From VRUE01 sp040879985 (GTDB taxonomy: Bacteria > Actinomycetota > Thermoleophilia > Solirubrobacterales > 70-9), in assembly GCA_040879985.1 (NCBI GenBank), contig JBBDJH010000020.1:1-64000 (forward strand): a stretch of 64,000 nucleotides of DNA, given 5' to 3'. The notes beneath the pieces were generated by a model. The model was given only the letters and a program-made list of their open reading frames with translations. It made no database searches and was not told the origin of the DNA. Position numbers and translations under genes: made by a program. This document shows, in pieces, positions 1 to 9,122 of this stretch; position 1 is the first letter of the stretch, and each line of letters begins with the position of its first letter.

Positions 1-2
1 TC

Positions 3-43
3 GGTGTCTCCTATGTCTTGACACAGGTGTCGCCTATGTCCTG
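3..43. repeat. Two tandem 18-bp repeats, possible IS end
   Basis: Two copies of an 18-bp unit (3-20 and 26-43) match at 16 of 18 positions with a 23-bp period; the unit reads GGTGTCNCCTATGTCNTG. Repeated motifs of this kind occur at the ends or upstream flanks of some actinobacterial insertion sequences, which is recalled rather than tested. No transposase is visible because the window starts here. Confidence 0.35.
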
Positions 44-127
44 GAACCGGACACCGCCGGGGGCATCTTTCCACTCGCTCCACTTGAGGGGCGGAAATTG
101 CTTCGTGTAGGAGTCCAGAAATGCCGA

Positions 128-172
128 GGCCGCCTTTCGGCGGCCCCGCGCCCTGCTGACGAAACAGCAGGG
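128..172. terminator. Double hairpin downstream of the NYN gene
   Basis: Two perfect stem-loops lie side by side: a 7-bp stem (128-134 with 139-145, TTTC loop) and an 8-bp stem (151-158 with 165-172, 6-nt loop). They sit 45-90 nt past the stop of the minus-strand NYN gene, a suitable place for a terminator. Neither is followed by a clear T-run on either strand, so an intrinsic terminator is only a candidate. They could also belong to the mobile-element end suspected at the window edge. Confidence 0.4.
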
Positions 173-216
173 GGATTGGCTTCAGTATACGGATCGATAC
201 GCGGGGGCCACAAGTC

Positions 217-864
217 TCACCACGTCTCGGGTTTGACCAACCGGGCGCCCTTCGGAGAGACGATCTGATCGGGGAACTGGCACTCCGCGACGTCGCGGGC
301 GGAGAGGCGGATGAAGCTGGCGTCGGCCGGCAGGGGATCCGGGGAGAGCGCGGCGCTGCGGTGCTTGCTGTGCAGCACCGGGTTGACCACGGTCACGTGC
401 AGACCCAGCTCTTCGCGGACAACCCGGATCGGCATCTTGAGGTCGCCGTCGTTGGAGATCACTGCGGCGGACTCATAGCGCCGATTGAATCCGTCGAGGA
501 GAAGGCGCGTCGCGAGGTTGACATCGGTTCCCTTCTCCTCGTAGGTGAGGACGGCTCGCCTGGGCTCCTCGTCGGGGGCGGCGTCAACCAGATTGCCCCG
601 GACCCGCTTCGAGATGTAGCGGCCGAGGAAGATCTCCAGGTTGGGGATCGTCTGTAAGGCGCGGTGGTAGAGGCGCTGACGATCCTGAGCGCCGGGATCC
701 TCGGGATCTCGCTTGATGTTGGCGGTGAAGTAGCCGATTTCGGCGATCTCGTCATTGGGCAGCAGCCGCTGCGCAAGCGCCAGGGGGTTCAGCCAGCGCC
801 GTCCCGGCGCTCGGCACGCCCCATAGTAGAGGTTGAACCCGTCGATGTAGACAATCGTGCGCAA
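217..864 (-). CDS. NYN domain (PIN-like) protein
   Basis: A 215-aa protein of the NYN family, a PIN-like fold usually associated with metal-dependent RNase activity. Acidic residues characteristic of the fold are visible: an Asp in the first strand (IDGFNLYYG), an Asp in GTDVNLATRLL, and Asp residues in ISNDGDL. The length is typical of stand-alone LabA/NYN proteins. The start is TTG; no better in-frame start precedes the conserved first strand. The gene stands alone: purH ends 150 bp upstream and the window edge lies downstream. The family is clear, but substrate and biological role cannot be told from sequence. Confidence 0.8.
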   Translation of the reverse strand: MRTIVYIDGFNLYYGACRAPGRRWLNPLALAQRLLPNDEIAEIGYFTANIKRDPEDPGAQDRQRLYHRALQTIPNLEIFLGRYISKRVRGNLVDAAPDEEPRRAVLTYEEKGTDVNLATRLLLDGFNRRYESAAVISNDGDLKMPIRVVREELGLHVTVVNPVLHSKHRSAALSPDPLPADASFIRLSARDVAECQFPDQIVSPKGARLVKPETW

Positions 865-1014
865 GCGTCCAACTTAGCCGTTGCTGCGGCTGGGCGACTG
901 ATCGTCGCGCGCTGGTCTGTCGGCCTCAGAGGCCGCGCTACCGTGGCCAGAAACCGGGTCAGCCTCGATCCGCGCTATCTGGTTCGCCTTCTGCCCCGCC
1001 GGGGGCATCGCTCT

Positions 1015-2631
1015 TCAGTGGCGGAAGTGGCGGTGCCTGGTGAAGAGCATCGGGATGCCGGCGCCCTCGCAGGCCTCGATCACCTCGGCGTCGCGCTTCG
1101 AGCCGCCGGGCTGGATCACCGCGGCCGAGCCGGCGTCGATCGCCGCCTGGGGGCCGTCGGCGAAGGGGAAGAAGGCGTCGGAGGCGACGGCGGAGCCGGC
1201 CAGCAGGGCGGCGGCCTCCTCGCCGCGGGCGTCGCGGCACTTCTCGACCGCGAGCCGGACCGAGTCGACGCGGCTCATCTGGCCGGCGCCGATGCCCAGC
1301 GTCGCGCCCCCCTTGGCGATCACGATCGCGTTGGAACGGACGTGGCGCACCACCGTCCAGGCGAAGAGCAGGTCCTCCCACTGCACCTCGCTCGGCTCGG
1401 TCTTCGTCACCGCCTCGATGATCTGGCGCGGCTCGGGGTCGCCGTCGCGGTCCTGGATCAGCAGGCCGCCGCGGACCCGCTTGACGTCGCGTTCGGCGGG
1501 GTCCCCCTGGCGCCGCTCCTCGTCGCAGAGGATGCGGATCGCCTCCTTCTGCTGCAGCACCTCAAGCGCGCCGTCCTCGTACTCCGGCGCCAGCAGCACC
1601 TCGACGAAGTTCTCGTGCAGCGCCTCGGCCAGCGCCACGCTGACCGGCCGGTTGATCGCGATCACGCTGCCGTAGGCGGAGACCGGGTCGCAGGCGAGCG
1701 CCTTGCGGTAGGCGTCGAGCGCGTCCTCGCCGACCGCGACCCCGCAGGGGTTGTTGTGCTTGACGATCGTGCAGGCCGGCGGCCCGAAGTCGTCGTTCAG
1801 CCGCCGCGCCGAGTCGAGGTCGAGCACGTTGTTGAAGGAAAGCGCCTTGCCGTGCAGCTTCGCCACCCCGGAGAGGATGTGGCTGCGCACCCCCGCCTCC
1901 GAGTAGAGCGCCGCCCGCTGGTGCGGGTTCTCCCCGTAGGCGAGGTCGAGCTCCTTCTCGTAGGAGACCGTCAGGTGCTCGGGGAAGTCCTCGTAGGAGG
2001 TCGAGAACCAGCGGCTGATCGCGGCGTCGTAGCGGGCCGTCTGGGCGAAGGCCTCGTTGGCGAGCCAGTGGCTGGTCGAGGCGGAGAGCTCGCCGCCGGA
2101 CTCCTCCAGCTCGGCGCTGACCGCGTCGTAGGACTCGGGCTTGACGATCACCGCGACGCCCTCGTGGTTCTTGGCGGCGGCGCGGATCATCGTCGGCCCG
2201 CCGATGTCGATGTTCTCGACCGCCACCTGCGGGTCGACCTCGTGGGCGGCGACGGTCTGCTCGAAGGGGTAGAGGTTGACGCAGACCAGGTCGATCGGCT
2301 CGATCCCCTCGCGCTCCAGCGTCGCCATGTGCTCCGCGTCCGAGCGCCGCGCCAGCAGCGCCGCGTGCAGGCGCGGGTGCAGCGTCTTCACCCGGCCGCC
2401 GAGGATCTCCTCCTGGCCGGTGAACTCGGCGACGTCGGTGACCTCGAGGCCGGCCTCGCGCAGCGCGCTCGCCGTCCCCCCCGTGGAGAGGATCTCGACT
2501 CCGAGCGCGGCCAGCGACTTGGCGAACTCGGCCACCCCGGTCTTGTCGGAGACCGAGACCAGGGCCCGGCGCACCCGGATCGCGCCGTCCTCGACGGCTG
2601 CGGCAGGGCTGTTGGCGGGAGCCTCACTCAT
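1015..2631 (-). CDS. purH: Bifunctional AICAR transformylase / IMP cyclohydrolase
   Basis: Catalyses the last two steps to IMP: formyl transfer from 10-formyl-THF to AICAR, then ring closure. The N-terminal MGS-like cyclohydrolase domain carries LVSVSDKTG, STGGT and GGRVKTLHP. The C-terminal AICARFT domain shows KHNNPCG, CDPVSAYG, ASDAFFPFADG and VIQPGGSKRD. At 538 aa the length is normal. The ATG at 2631 is chosen over one ten codons further upstream because it overlaps the purN stop by 8 bp, implying translational coupling. It is the last gene of the purF-purN-purH run. Confidence 0.97.
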   Translation of the reverse strand: MSEAPANSPAAAVEDGAIRVRRALVSVSDKTGVAEFAKSLAALGVEILSTGGTASALREAGLEVTDVAEFTGQEEILGGRVKTLHPRLHAALLARRSDAEHMATLEREGIEPIDLVCVNLYPFEQTVAAHEVDPQVAVENIDIGGPTMIRAAAKNHEGVAVIVKPESYDAVSAELEESGGELSASTSHWLANEAFAQTARYDAAISRWFSTSYEDFPEHLTVSYEKELDLAYGENPHQRAALYSEAGVRSHILSGVAKLHGKALSFNNVLDLDSARRLNDDFGPPACTIVKHNNPCGVAVGEDALDAYRKALACDPVSAYGSVIAINRPVSVALAEALHENFVEVLLAPEYEDGALEVLQQKEAIRILCDEERRQGDPAERDVKRVRGGLLIQDRDGDPEPRQIIEAVTKTEPSEVQWEDLLFAWTVVRHVRSNAIVIAKGGATLGIGAGQMSRVDSVRLAVEKCRDARGEEAAALLAGSAVASDAFFPFADGPQAAIDAGSAAVIQPGGSKRDAEVIEACEGAGIPMLFTRHRHFRH

Positions 2632-3241
2632 CGGCGATGACGACCCGCGGGCCGTCGGCATCGATCCTAACCATGCCCTTCGCGATCATGCGGATCGCCT
2701 CCGGGTAGAGCTCGTGCTCGACCGCGTGGATCGCCGCTTCCAGCTCGGCCCGGTCGCGACCGGCGGGCACCGGCACCTCGCGCTGCACGATCGCCGGCCC
2801 GGTGTCGACGCCCTCGTCGACGAAGTGGACCGTCACCCCGGTCGTCTCTGCCCCCGCCGCCAGCGCCTGGCCGATCGCGTCGAGGCCGGGGAAGGCGGGC
2901 AGCAGCGCCGGGTGGATGTTGACCACGCGGTCGCGGAAGCGCGCGACGAAGGCGGGGGAGAGCAGCTGCATGTACCCGGCCAGGGCGACCAGGTCGGCGC
3001 CGCGCGCCTCGATCCACTCGGCCATCGCCACGTCGCGCGCCTCGCGGCCGGCGTACCCGTTGCGGGCGAAGACCGCAGTCTCGACCCCGGCCGCCCGCGC
3101 CCGCTCCAGCGCCCGCGCCCCGGGCTTGTCGGATCCCACCCCGGCGACCTCGACCCCGTCGCGCCCGTGCAGCGTGTCGAGGATCGCCTGCAGGTTGGTG
3201 CCATTCCCCGACGCCAACACCACGAGTCGAAAGGCGGACAT
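2624..3241 (-). CDS. purN: Phosphoribosylglycinamide formyltransferase
   Basis: Transfers a formyl group from 10-formyl-THF to GAR, step 3 of IMP synthesis. At 205 aa it is standard PurN size. Recognisable features are the phosphate-binding loop SGNGTNLQAI near the N-terminus, NIHPALLPAFPG with the catalytic Asn/His pair, and VHFVDEGVDTGP with the catalytic Asp. The ATG shares one base with the purF stop (TGATG) and the stop overlaps purH, so the three genes are almost certainly co-translated. Confidence 0.96.
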   Translation of the reverse strand: MSAFRLVVLASGNGTNLQAILDTLHGRDGVEVAGVGSDKPGARALERARAAGVETAVFARNGYAGREARDVAMAEWIEARGADLVALAGYMQLLSPAFVARFRDRVVNIHPALLPAFPGLDAIGQALAAGAETTGVTVHFVDEGVDTGPAIVQREVPVPAGRDRAELEAAIHAVEHELYPEAIRMIAKGMVRIDADGPRVVIADE

Positions 3242-4686
3242 CAACCGCCGGCGGGAACCACGGCGACGTCTTCCAAGGCGAATTTGCCGTTCGCGTCTTC
3301 GGGATCGCCGAGCGGGTAGCGGCCCGTGAAGCAGGCGTCGCAGTGGTCCTCGGGCGGCGTCCCGACCGCCTCGTAGACGCCCTCCAGCGAGAGGTAGGCG
3401 AGCGAGTCGGCGCCGAGCTCGTCGGCGATCTCCTCGATTGTCCGCTCGTGGGCGATCATCTCCTCGCGGGTCGACATGTCGACGCCGTAGTGGCAGGGGT
3501 AGCGGATCGGCGGCGCCGAGATCCGCAGGTGGACCTCGCTGGCGCCGGCGTCGCGCAGCATGCCGACGATCTGCCGCGTCGTGTTGCCGCGCACGATCGA
3601 GTCGTCGACGACGACGATCCGCTGCCCGGAGACGATCTCCGGCAGGGGGTTGAACTTGAGCCGCAGGCCGCGCTTGCGCAGCTCCTGGTCGGGCTGGATG
3701 AAGGTGCGGGCGACGTAGCGGTTCTTGATCAGCCCGTCGTCGCGCGGCAGCCCGGAGGCGCGCGCGAACCCGGCCGCGGCCGGGTTGCCGGAGTCCGGCA
3801 CCGAGATCACCAGGTCGGCCTCGACCGGCGCCTGGCGCCAGAGCGCCTCGCCCATCCGGCCGCGCACCTGCTGCAGCACCTTGCCCTCGAGCCGGCTGTC
3901 GGGACGCGAGAAGTAGATGTGCTCGAAGACGCAGTGGGCGGGGCGGCCGGCCTTGACCACCTGGCGGGTCTCCAGCCCGCGCTCGGTCAGCGAGACCATC
4001 TCGCCGGGGTGCACTTCGCGCAGCAGCTCGGCGCCGACGATGTCGAAGGCGCAGCTCTCCGAGGCGACGACGAAGCGGTCGCCCAGCCGCCCCAGCGAGA
4101 GCGGCCGCACGCCGTGCGGGTCGCGGAAGGCGACGATCGCGTGCTTGGTCATCGCCACGGTCGAGTAGGCGCCCTGCAGCCGCGGCATCACCGCGGCGAC
4201 CGCGTCCTCGACGAACCTGCCGTCGTTGGAGGAGATCAGCGCGGCGATGATCTCCGAGTCGGAGCTGCCGCGGAAGGCGATCCCCGCCTCCTTCAGCTCG
4301 CCCCAGAGCTCGACCGCGTTGGTCAGGTTGCCGTTGTGGGCCAGCGCCAGCTCGCGGCCGTCGTCGCGCCAGACCGGCTGCGCGTTCTCCCAGGAGCCGC
4401 CGCCGGTGGTCGAGTAGCGCACGTGGCCGATCGCCATGTCGCCCTCCAGCGCCCGCAGCTTCTCCTCGTCGAAGACCTGGGAGACGAGGCCGGAGTCGCG
4501 CATCGTCGTGATGTGGCCGCCCTCGCAGGTGGCGATCCCGGCCGACTCCTGGCCCCGGTGCTGCAGCGCGTAGAGGCCGAAGTAGGCGAGCCGGGCGACG
4601 TCGCGGCCGGGTGCGTATATGCCGAACACGCCGCATTCCTCGCGCGGCGCATCGCGTTCTATCTGCTGCCCCTGGGGCGGAGTCAA
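3241..4686 (-). CDS. purF: Amidophosphoribosyltransferase
   Basis: First committed enzyme of purine synthesis: PRPP plus glutamine gives phosphoribosylamine. An N-terminal Ntn glutaminase domain has nucleophile Cys18, which would be exposed by removing a 17-residue propeptide. The PRPP-binding loop VVVDDSIVRGNTT lies in the C-terminal half. Cysteines in HCVFEHIY, PCHYGVD and DHCDACF match the [4Fe-4S] Bacillus-type enzyme. The start is TTG at 4686, with a GAGGA-type ribosome site upstream and no ATG before Cys18. It starts the purF-purN-purH run, 49 bp after the ABC ATPase gene ends. Confidence 0.97.
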   Translation of the reverse strand: MTPPQGQQIERDAPREECGVFGIYAPGRDVARLAYFGLYALQHRGQESAGIATCEGGHITTMRDSGLVSQVFDEEKLRALEGDMAIGHVRYSTTGGGSWENAQPVWRDDGRELALAHNGNLTNAVELWGELKEAGIAFRGSSDSEIIAALISSNDGRFVEDAVAAVMPRLQGAYSTVAMTKHAIVAFRDPHGVRPLSLGRLGDRFVVASESCAFDIVGAELLREVHPGEMVSLTERGLETRQVVKAGRPAHCVFEHIYFSRPDSRLEGKVLQQVRGRMGEALWRQAPVEADLVISVPDSGNPAAAGFARASGLPRDDGLIKNRYVARTFIQPDQELRKRGLRLKFNPLPEIVSGQRIVVVDDSIVRGNTTRQIVGMLRDAGASEVHLRISAPPIRYPCHYGVDMSTREEMIAHERTIEEIADELGADSLAYLSLEGVYEAVGTPPEDHCDACFTGRYPLGDPEDANGKFALEDVAVVPAGG

Positions 4687-4735
4687 AGCCCGTGTTCCTC
4701 GCGTTGGAAAAGGACGTGACGCGCAGGCAGACTGC

Positions 4736-5953
<1,218 letters not shown>

Positions 5954-5963
5954 TGGTAGCTCC

Positions 5964-6806
5964 TTATCCCTTCACCGCCCCGGCGGTCAGGCCGGAGACG
6001 ATTCGGCGCTGGAAGAACAGGACGAAGATGATGATCGGCACGGTCACGACGACGGCCGCGGCGGCGATGCTGCCGGTCGGCTGGGTGAAGGACGACTCGC
6101 CGGTGAAGAAGGCAAGCGCCGCCGGCACCGTGCGCGACGCGTCGGAGGAGGTCAGCGAGATCGCAAAGAGGAAGTCGTTCCAGGCGAAGATGAAGACGAG
6201 GATCGCCGCCGTGAACATGCCCGGCGCCGCCAGCGGCACGATCACCTTGCGGAAGGCCTGGAAGGGGGTGGCGCCGTCGACCTGCGCGGCCTGCTCCAGC
6301 TCCCAGGGGATCTCGCGGAAGAAGGCGACGAGGACGTAGATCGCCAGCGGCAGCGAGAAGGTCAGGTAGGGGATGATCAGCCCCGGATAGGTGTCGTAGA
6401 GGCCGATCGCCCGCCACATGTCGAACAGCGGCCCGACCGTGGAGATCGGCGGGAACATCGCGATCGCCAGCGCCCCGGCGAGGATCAGCCGCTTGCCGGG
6501 GAATTCGAGCCGGGCGATCGCATAGGCGGCGAAGGAGGCGAAGGTGATCGCGATCACCGTCGTGCTCAGCGCGATCAGGATCGAGTTGATCAGCGGTTTG
6601 ATGAAGGGGCTGTCGCCGATGCCGCCTTCGAAGAGGCTCTTGTAGTTGTCGAAGGAGATCTCGCTGGGCAGGAAGCGGCCGTCGGCGACCGCGTCGGTCG
6701 GCTTCAGCGAGAGCGAGATCAGCCAGAGCACCGGGATCAGCGCGACCACCAGCACCGCCAGGATGGCGATGCTCCACAGCGCGTACTCGCGGGTTCCGCG
6801 GCGCAT
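5964..6806 (-). CDS. Sugar ABC transporter permease, MalG type
   Basis: Inner-membrane subunit (280 aa) of the CUT1 importer, with about six hydrophobic spans. The EAA loop that docks onto the ATPase is recognisable as EQAAQVDGATPFQAFRKV. The ATG overlaps the stop of the upstream permease by one base (TGATG), and the ATPase gene starts 10 bp downstream. The family assignment is firm; substrate is unknown. Confidence 0.93.
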   Translation of the reverse strand: MRRGTREYALWSIAILAVLVVALIPVLWLISLSLKPTDAVADGRFLPSEISFDNYKSLFEGGIGDSPFIKPLINSILIALSTTVIAITFASFAAYAIARLEFPGKRLILAGALAIAMFPPISTVGPLFDMWRAIGLYDTYPGLIIPYLTFSLPLAIYVLVAFFREIPWELEQAAQVDGATPFQAFRKVIVPLAAPGMFTAAILVFIFAWNDFLFAISLTSSDASRTVPAALAFFTGESSFTQPTGSIAAAAVVVTVPIIIFVLFFQRRIVSGLTAGAVKG

Positions 6807-7720
6807 CAGCTTCCCGGCCTCCCTTCCTCGACCCGGGTCCCGAGCCCCTTCACAAAGAGGAAGGCGATCGCCAGCACGCAGAGGAAGATCAGCACCGAGA
6901 CGGCCGAGCCGAGGCCCAGGTTGAGCCGCGAGATCAGCTGGTTGAAGCCGAGGATCGAGACCGATTCGGTGTCCTGCGCACCGGCGGTCATGATGAAGAT
7001 CGTGTCGAAGACGCGGAAGGCGTCGAGGGTGCGGAAGAGCAGCGCGACGAGGATCGCCGGCTTCATCAGCGGCAGGGTGATGCGGGTGAAGCGCTGCCAG
7101 GCCGTCGCCCCGTCGACCCGCGCCGCCTCATACAGCTGGCCGTCGATCGTCACCAGCCCGGCCAGCAGTAGCAGCGCCATGAACGGCGTCGTCTTCCAGA
7201 CCTCGGCCATGATCACCACGGCGAAGGAGCTGAAGCGACCGCCGAACCAGTCCATGTCCTCGGCGATCAGCGGCAGGTTGTTGACGAAGCCGGTTTCCGG
7301 CGCGAAGGCGAACTGCCAGGCGAAGGCGGCGACCACGGTGATGATCCCGTAGGGGATCAGGACCGAGGTGCGGACGACACCGCGCCCGAATATCGCCCGG
7401 TACATCACGAGCGCGATCGCCATCCCGAGGACGAGCTCGATCGCGACCGAGGTGACCATCACGAAGACGGTGTTGAAGAGGTCGGTCCACCAGAGGTCGG
7501 AGCTGAGCACGGAGGCGTAGTTGTCGAGCCCGACGAAGCCGCCCTCCTCGGGGAAGCGCAGGTCGATCTGCTGCATCGAGAGGACAACCGCGTAGCCGAT
7601 CGGGTAGGCGGTCACCGCCAGCATCGCGATCACCGCCGGTGCGCAGAGCAGCCAGGCCAGCCGGTTCTCGGAGCGCGTCCGGTCGCTGCCGGGGGCGGCG
7701 GCTGGTGCGCTCGCCTCCAT
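6806..7720 (-). CDS. Sugar ABC transporter permease, MalF type
   Basis: First permease of the importer, about 304 aa with six predicted spans. The EAA loop reads YEAARVDGATAWQRFTRI. The ATG at 7720 is preferred because it shares one base with the stop of the binding-protein gene; an in-frame GTG one codon earlier (7723) is possible. The N-terminus is cytoplasmic and Arg-rich before the first span. It is translationally coupled to genes on both sides. Confidence 0.93.
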   Translation of the reverse strand: MEASAPAAAPGSDRTRSENRLAWLLCAPAVIAMLAVTAYPIGYAVVLSMQQIDLRFPEEGGFVGLDNYASVLSSDLWWTDLFNTVFVMVTSVAIELVLGMAIALVMYRAIFGRGVVRTSVLIPYGIITVVAAFAWQFAFAPETGFVNNLPLIAEDMDWFGGRFSSFAVVIMAEVWKTTPFMALLLLAGLVTIDGQLYEAARVDGATAWQRFTRITLPLMKPAILVALLFRTLDAFRVFDTIFIMTAGAQDTESVSILGFNQLISRLNLGLGSAVSVLIFLCVLAIAFLFVKGLGTRVEEGRPGS

Positions 7721-8997
7721 CACAGCAGCCCTTCTCGCTTGACCGCGTCTTCGAGGTTCGACCTCAGTTCCTCGTAGACCGAGCCGGCGTCCTTGGGATC
7801 GATCTTGTCCGGTGGGTGCAGCGAGCGCTGCACCGCGAGGCTGACGTCCTGGTAGGCGGGGCTGGTCGGCCGCGGCCCCGACTCTTCGATCGATTTCTTG
7901 ATCAGTTCAGCGAAGCCGGGGAAGGCTTCGGTGACGACCTCGTTCGAGTAGAGGGTCGAGCGCGACGGCGGCAGCCCGTCGAGTTCGGTCGCGGTCAGCT
8001 GGCTCTCGCCGTTGGCGAGGCAGGCGGCGGCGTCGAAGGCGACATCCTTGTTCTTCGAGAAGGAACTGACCGCGAGATTGAAGCCGCCCAGCGGCGGTTT
8101 GCTCGGTCGCCCGGCGTCGACCCGGGGGAAGCGCGCGTAGCCCATTTTTTTGCCGATCTCCGGCGCTTCGGCCTGGGCGCTGGCGTAGGCGAAGGTGTAG
8201 TTGGTCATGAAGGCCGATTCGCCGCCCTCGAAGGCGAGCCGGGCGCTGTCCTCATCGGAGGTCGAGAGGCTCGGCGGGGCGGCGGAGGAGTTCGCCAGCC
8301 TGCCCATCACCTCGAGCGCCTTGACGGTCGGCCCCTCGCTCAGCGCGACCGTCTCCGGGCCGGAGAGGATCGGCGTGCCGGCGCTTTCGATCAGCGCGTT
8401 GGCCCAAACCATGAAGCCCTCGTAGCGGTTGGCCTGCACCTGGATCGTGCCGGCGTTGCCGCGGCCCAGTTTCTCGGCCTGGTCGATCATCTCGTCCCAG
8501 GTCCGCGGCGGCTTCGGCACCAGGTCTTTGCGATACCAGAGCAGCTGCGTGTTGGTGTTGAACGGGACGGCGTAGAGGTCATCCTCGAAGGAGGCCGTCT
8601 CGATCACGCTGGGGAAGACGCCGGCGGTCGCCTCGCGTTTGCGTTTCCCAGTCCACGGCTCGACCCAGCCCGCGTTGGCGAACTCGCCGGTCCAGATCAC
8701 GTCCATGCCGACGATGTCGATCGAGGGGTCGTCGGCGCCGAGCCGCCGGACCAGCTGTTCGCGCTGCTGGCTGGCGTCGGTCGGCAGGAACTCCGGCTCG
8801 ACCGTGTAGCGGCCGCCGGATTCCTGCGAGCAGCGTTTCGAGACCTCCTCGATCGTGCCGCCCGGCTGGATCGCGACGAACCAGCTCAGCTGGCGCGCGC
8901 CGGCCTCGGAGTCCTCGCCGCAGGCGCTGAGCCCGGCCACCGCCAGGGCCGCGGCCACGAGGCAGGCGGCCAGCCTGGTCGCTGCTCGGGGTGTCAA
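7720..8997 (-). CDS. Extracellular sugar-binding lipoprotein of ABC importer
   Basis: Solute-binding component of the CUT1 importer (about 425 aa), expected to be lipid-anchored outside the cell. The signal peptide ends in a lipobox (AGLSAC), followed by an acidic start of the mature protein. Family features include repeated mentions of the FNTNTQLLWYRKDL and NNYTFAYAS-type strands seen in maltose/trehalose binders. The TTG at 8997 is chosen because GGAGG lies 7 nt upstream; an in-frame ATG at 9018 has no well-spaced ribosome site. An lgt gene at 39221 could modify it. Trehalose or maltose-like sugars are the guess; the ligand is not determined. Confidence 0.88.
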   Translation of the reverse strand: MTPRAATRLAACLVAAALAVAGLSACGEDSEAGARQLSWFVAIQPGGTIEEVSKRCSQESGGRYTVEPEFLPTDASQQREQLVRRLGADDPSIDIVGMDVIWTGEFANAGWVEPWTGKRKREATAGVFPSVIETASFEDDLYAVPFNTNTQLLWYRKDLVPKPPRTWDEMIDQAEKLGRGNAGTIQVQANRYEGFMVWANALIESAGTPILSGPETVALSEGPTVKALEVMGRLANSSAAPPSLSTSDEDSARLAFEGGESAFMTNYTFAYASAQAEAPEIGKKMGYARFPRVDAGRPSKPPLGGFNLAVSSFSKNKDVAFDAAACLANGESQLTATELDGLPPSRSTLYSNEVVTEAFPGFAELIKKSIEESGPRPTSPAYQDVSLAVQRSLHPPDKIDPKDAGSVYEELRSNLEDAVKREGLL

Positions 8998-9064
8998 GTT
9001 CTTTCCTCCATCGTCCATCCCCCCGCAGCGGAGGGTGCACCGATGGGGATGCCCGGATCGGTCG

Positions 9065-9122
9065 CGTCTCAAACAGACGAGACGGTTGGCGACTTGGTCG
9101 GTATATATGCGACTAAGTCGCC
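9065..9122 (-). promoter_or_regulatory. Inverted repeats upstream of sugar transporter
   Basis: Two inverted repeats sit between purL and the binding-protein gene. One has 8-bp arms (GGCGACTT at 9088-9095 and AAGTCGCC at 9115-9122) around an AT-rich TATATAT core. The other has 6-bp arms (9065-9070 and 9079-9084). The first overlaps the purL stop codon. They could be repressor operators, for example for a LacI-type sugar regulator, or weak terminators. No clear -35/-10 pair accompanies them. Confidence 0.4.

Noticed and set aside
664..2640. Long plus-strand open frame opposite purH
   Set aside because: It is Val/Asp/Arg-rich antisense translation of a GC-rich gene with no family features; purH on the minus strand is certain.
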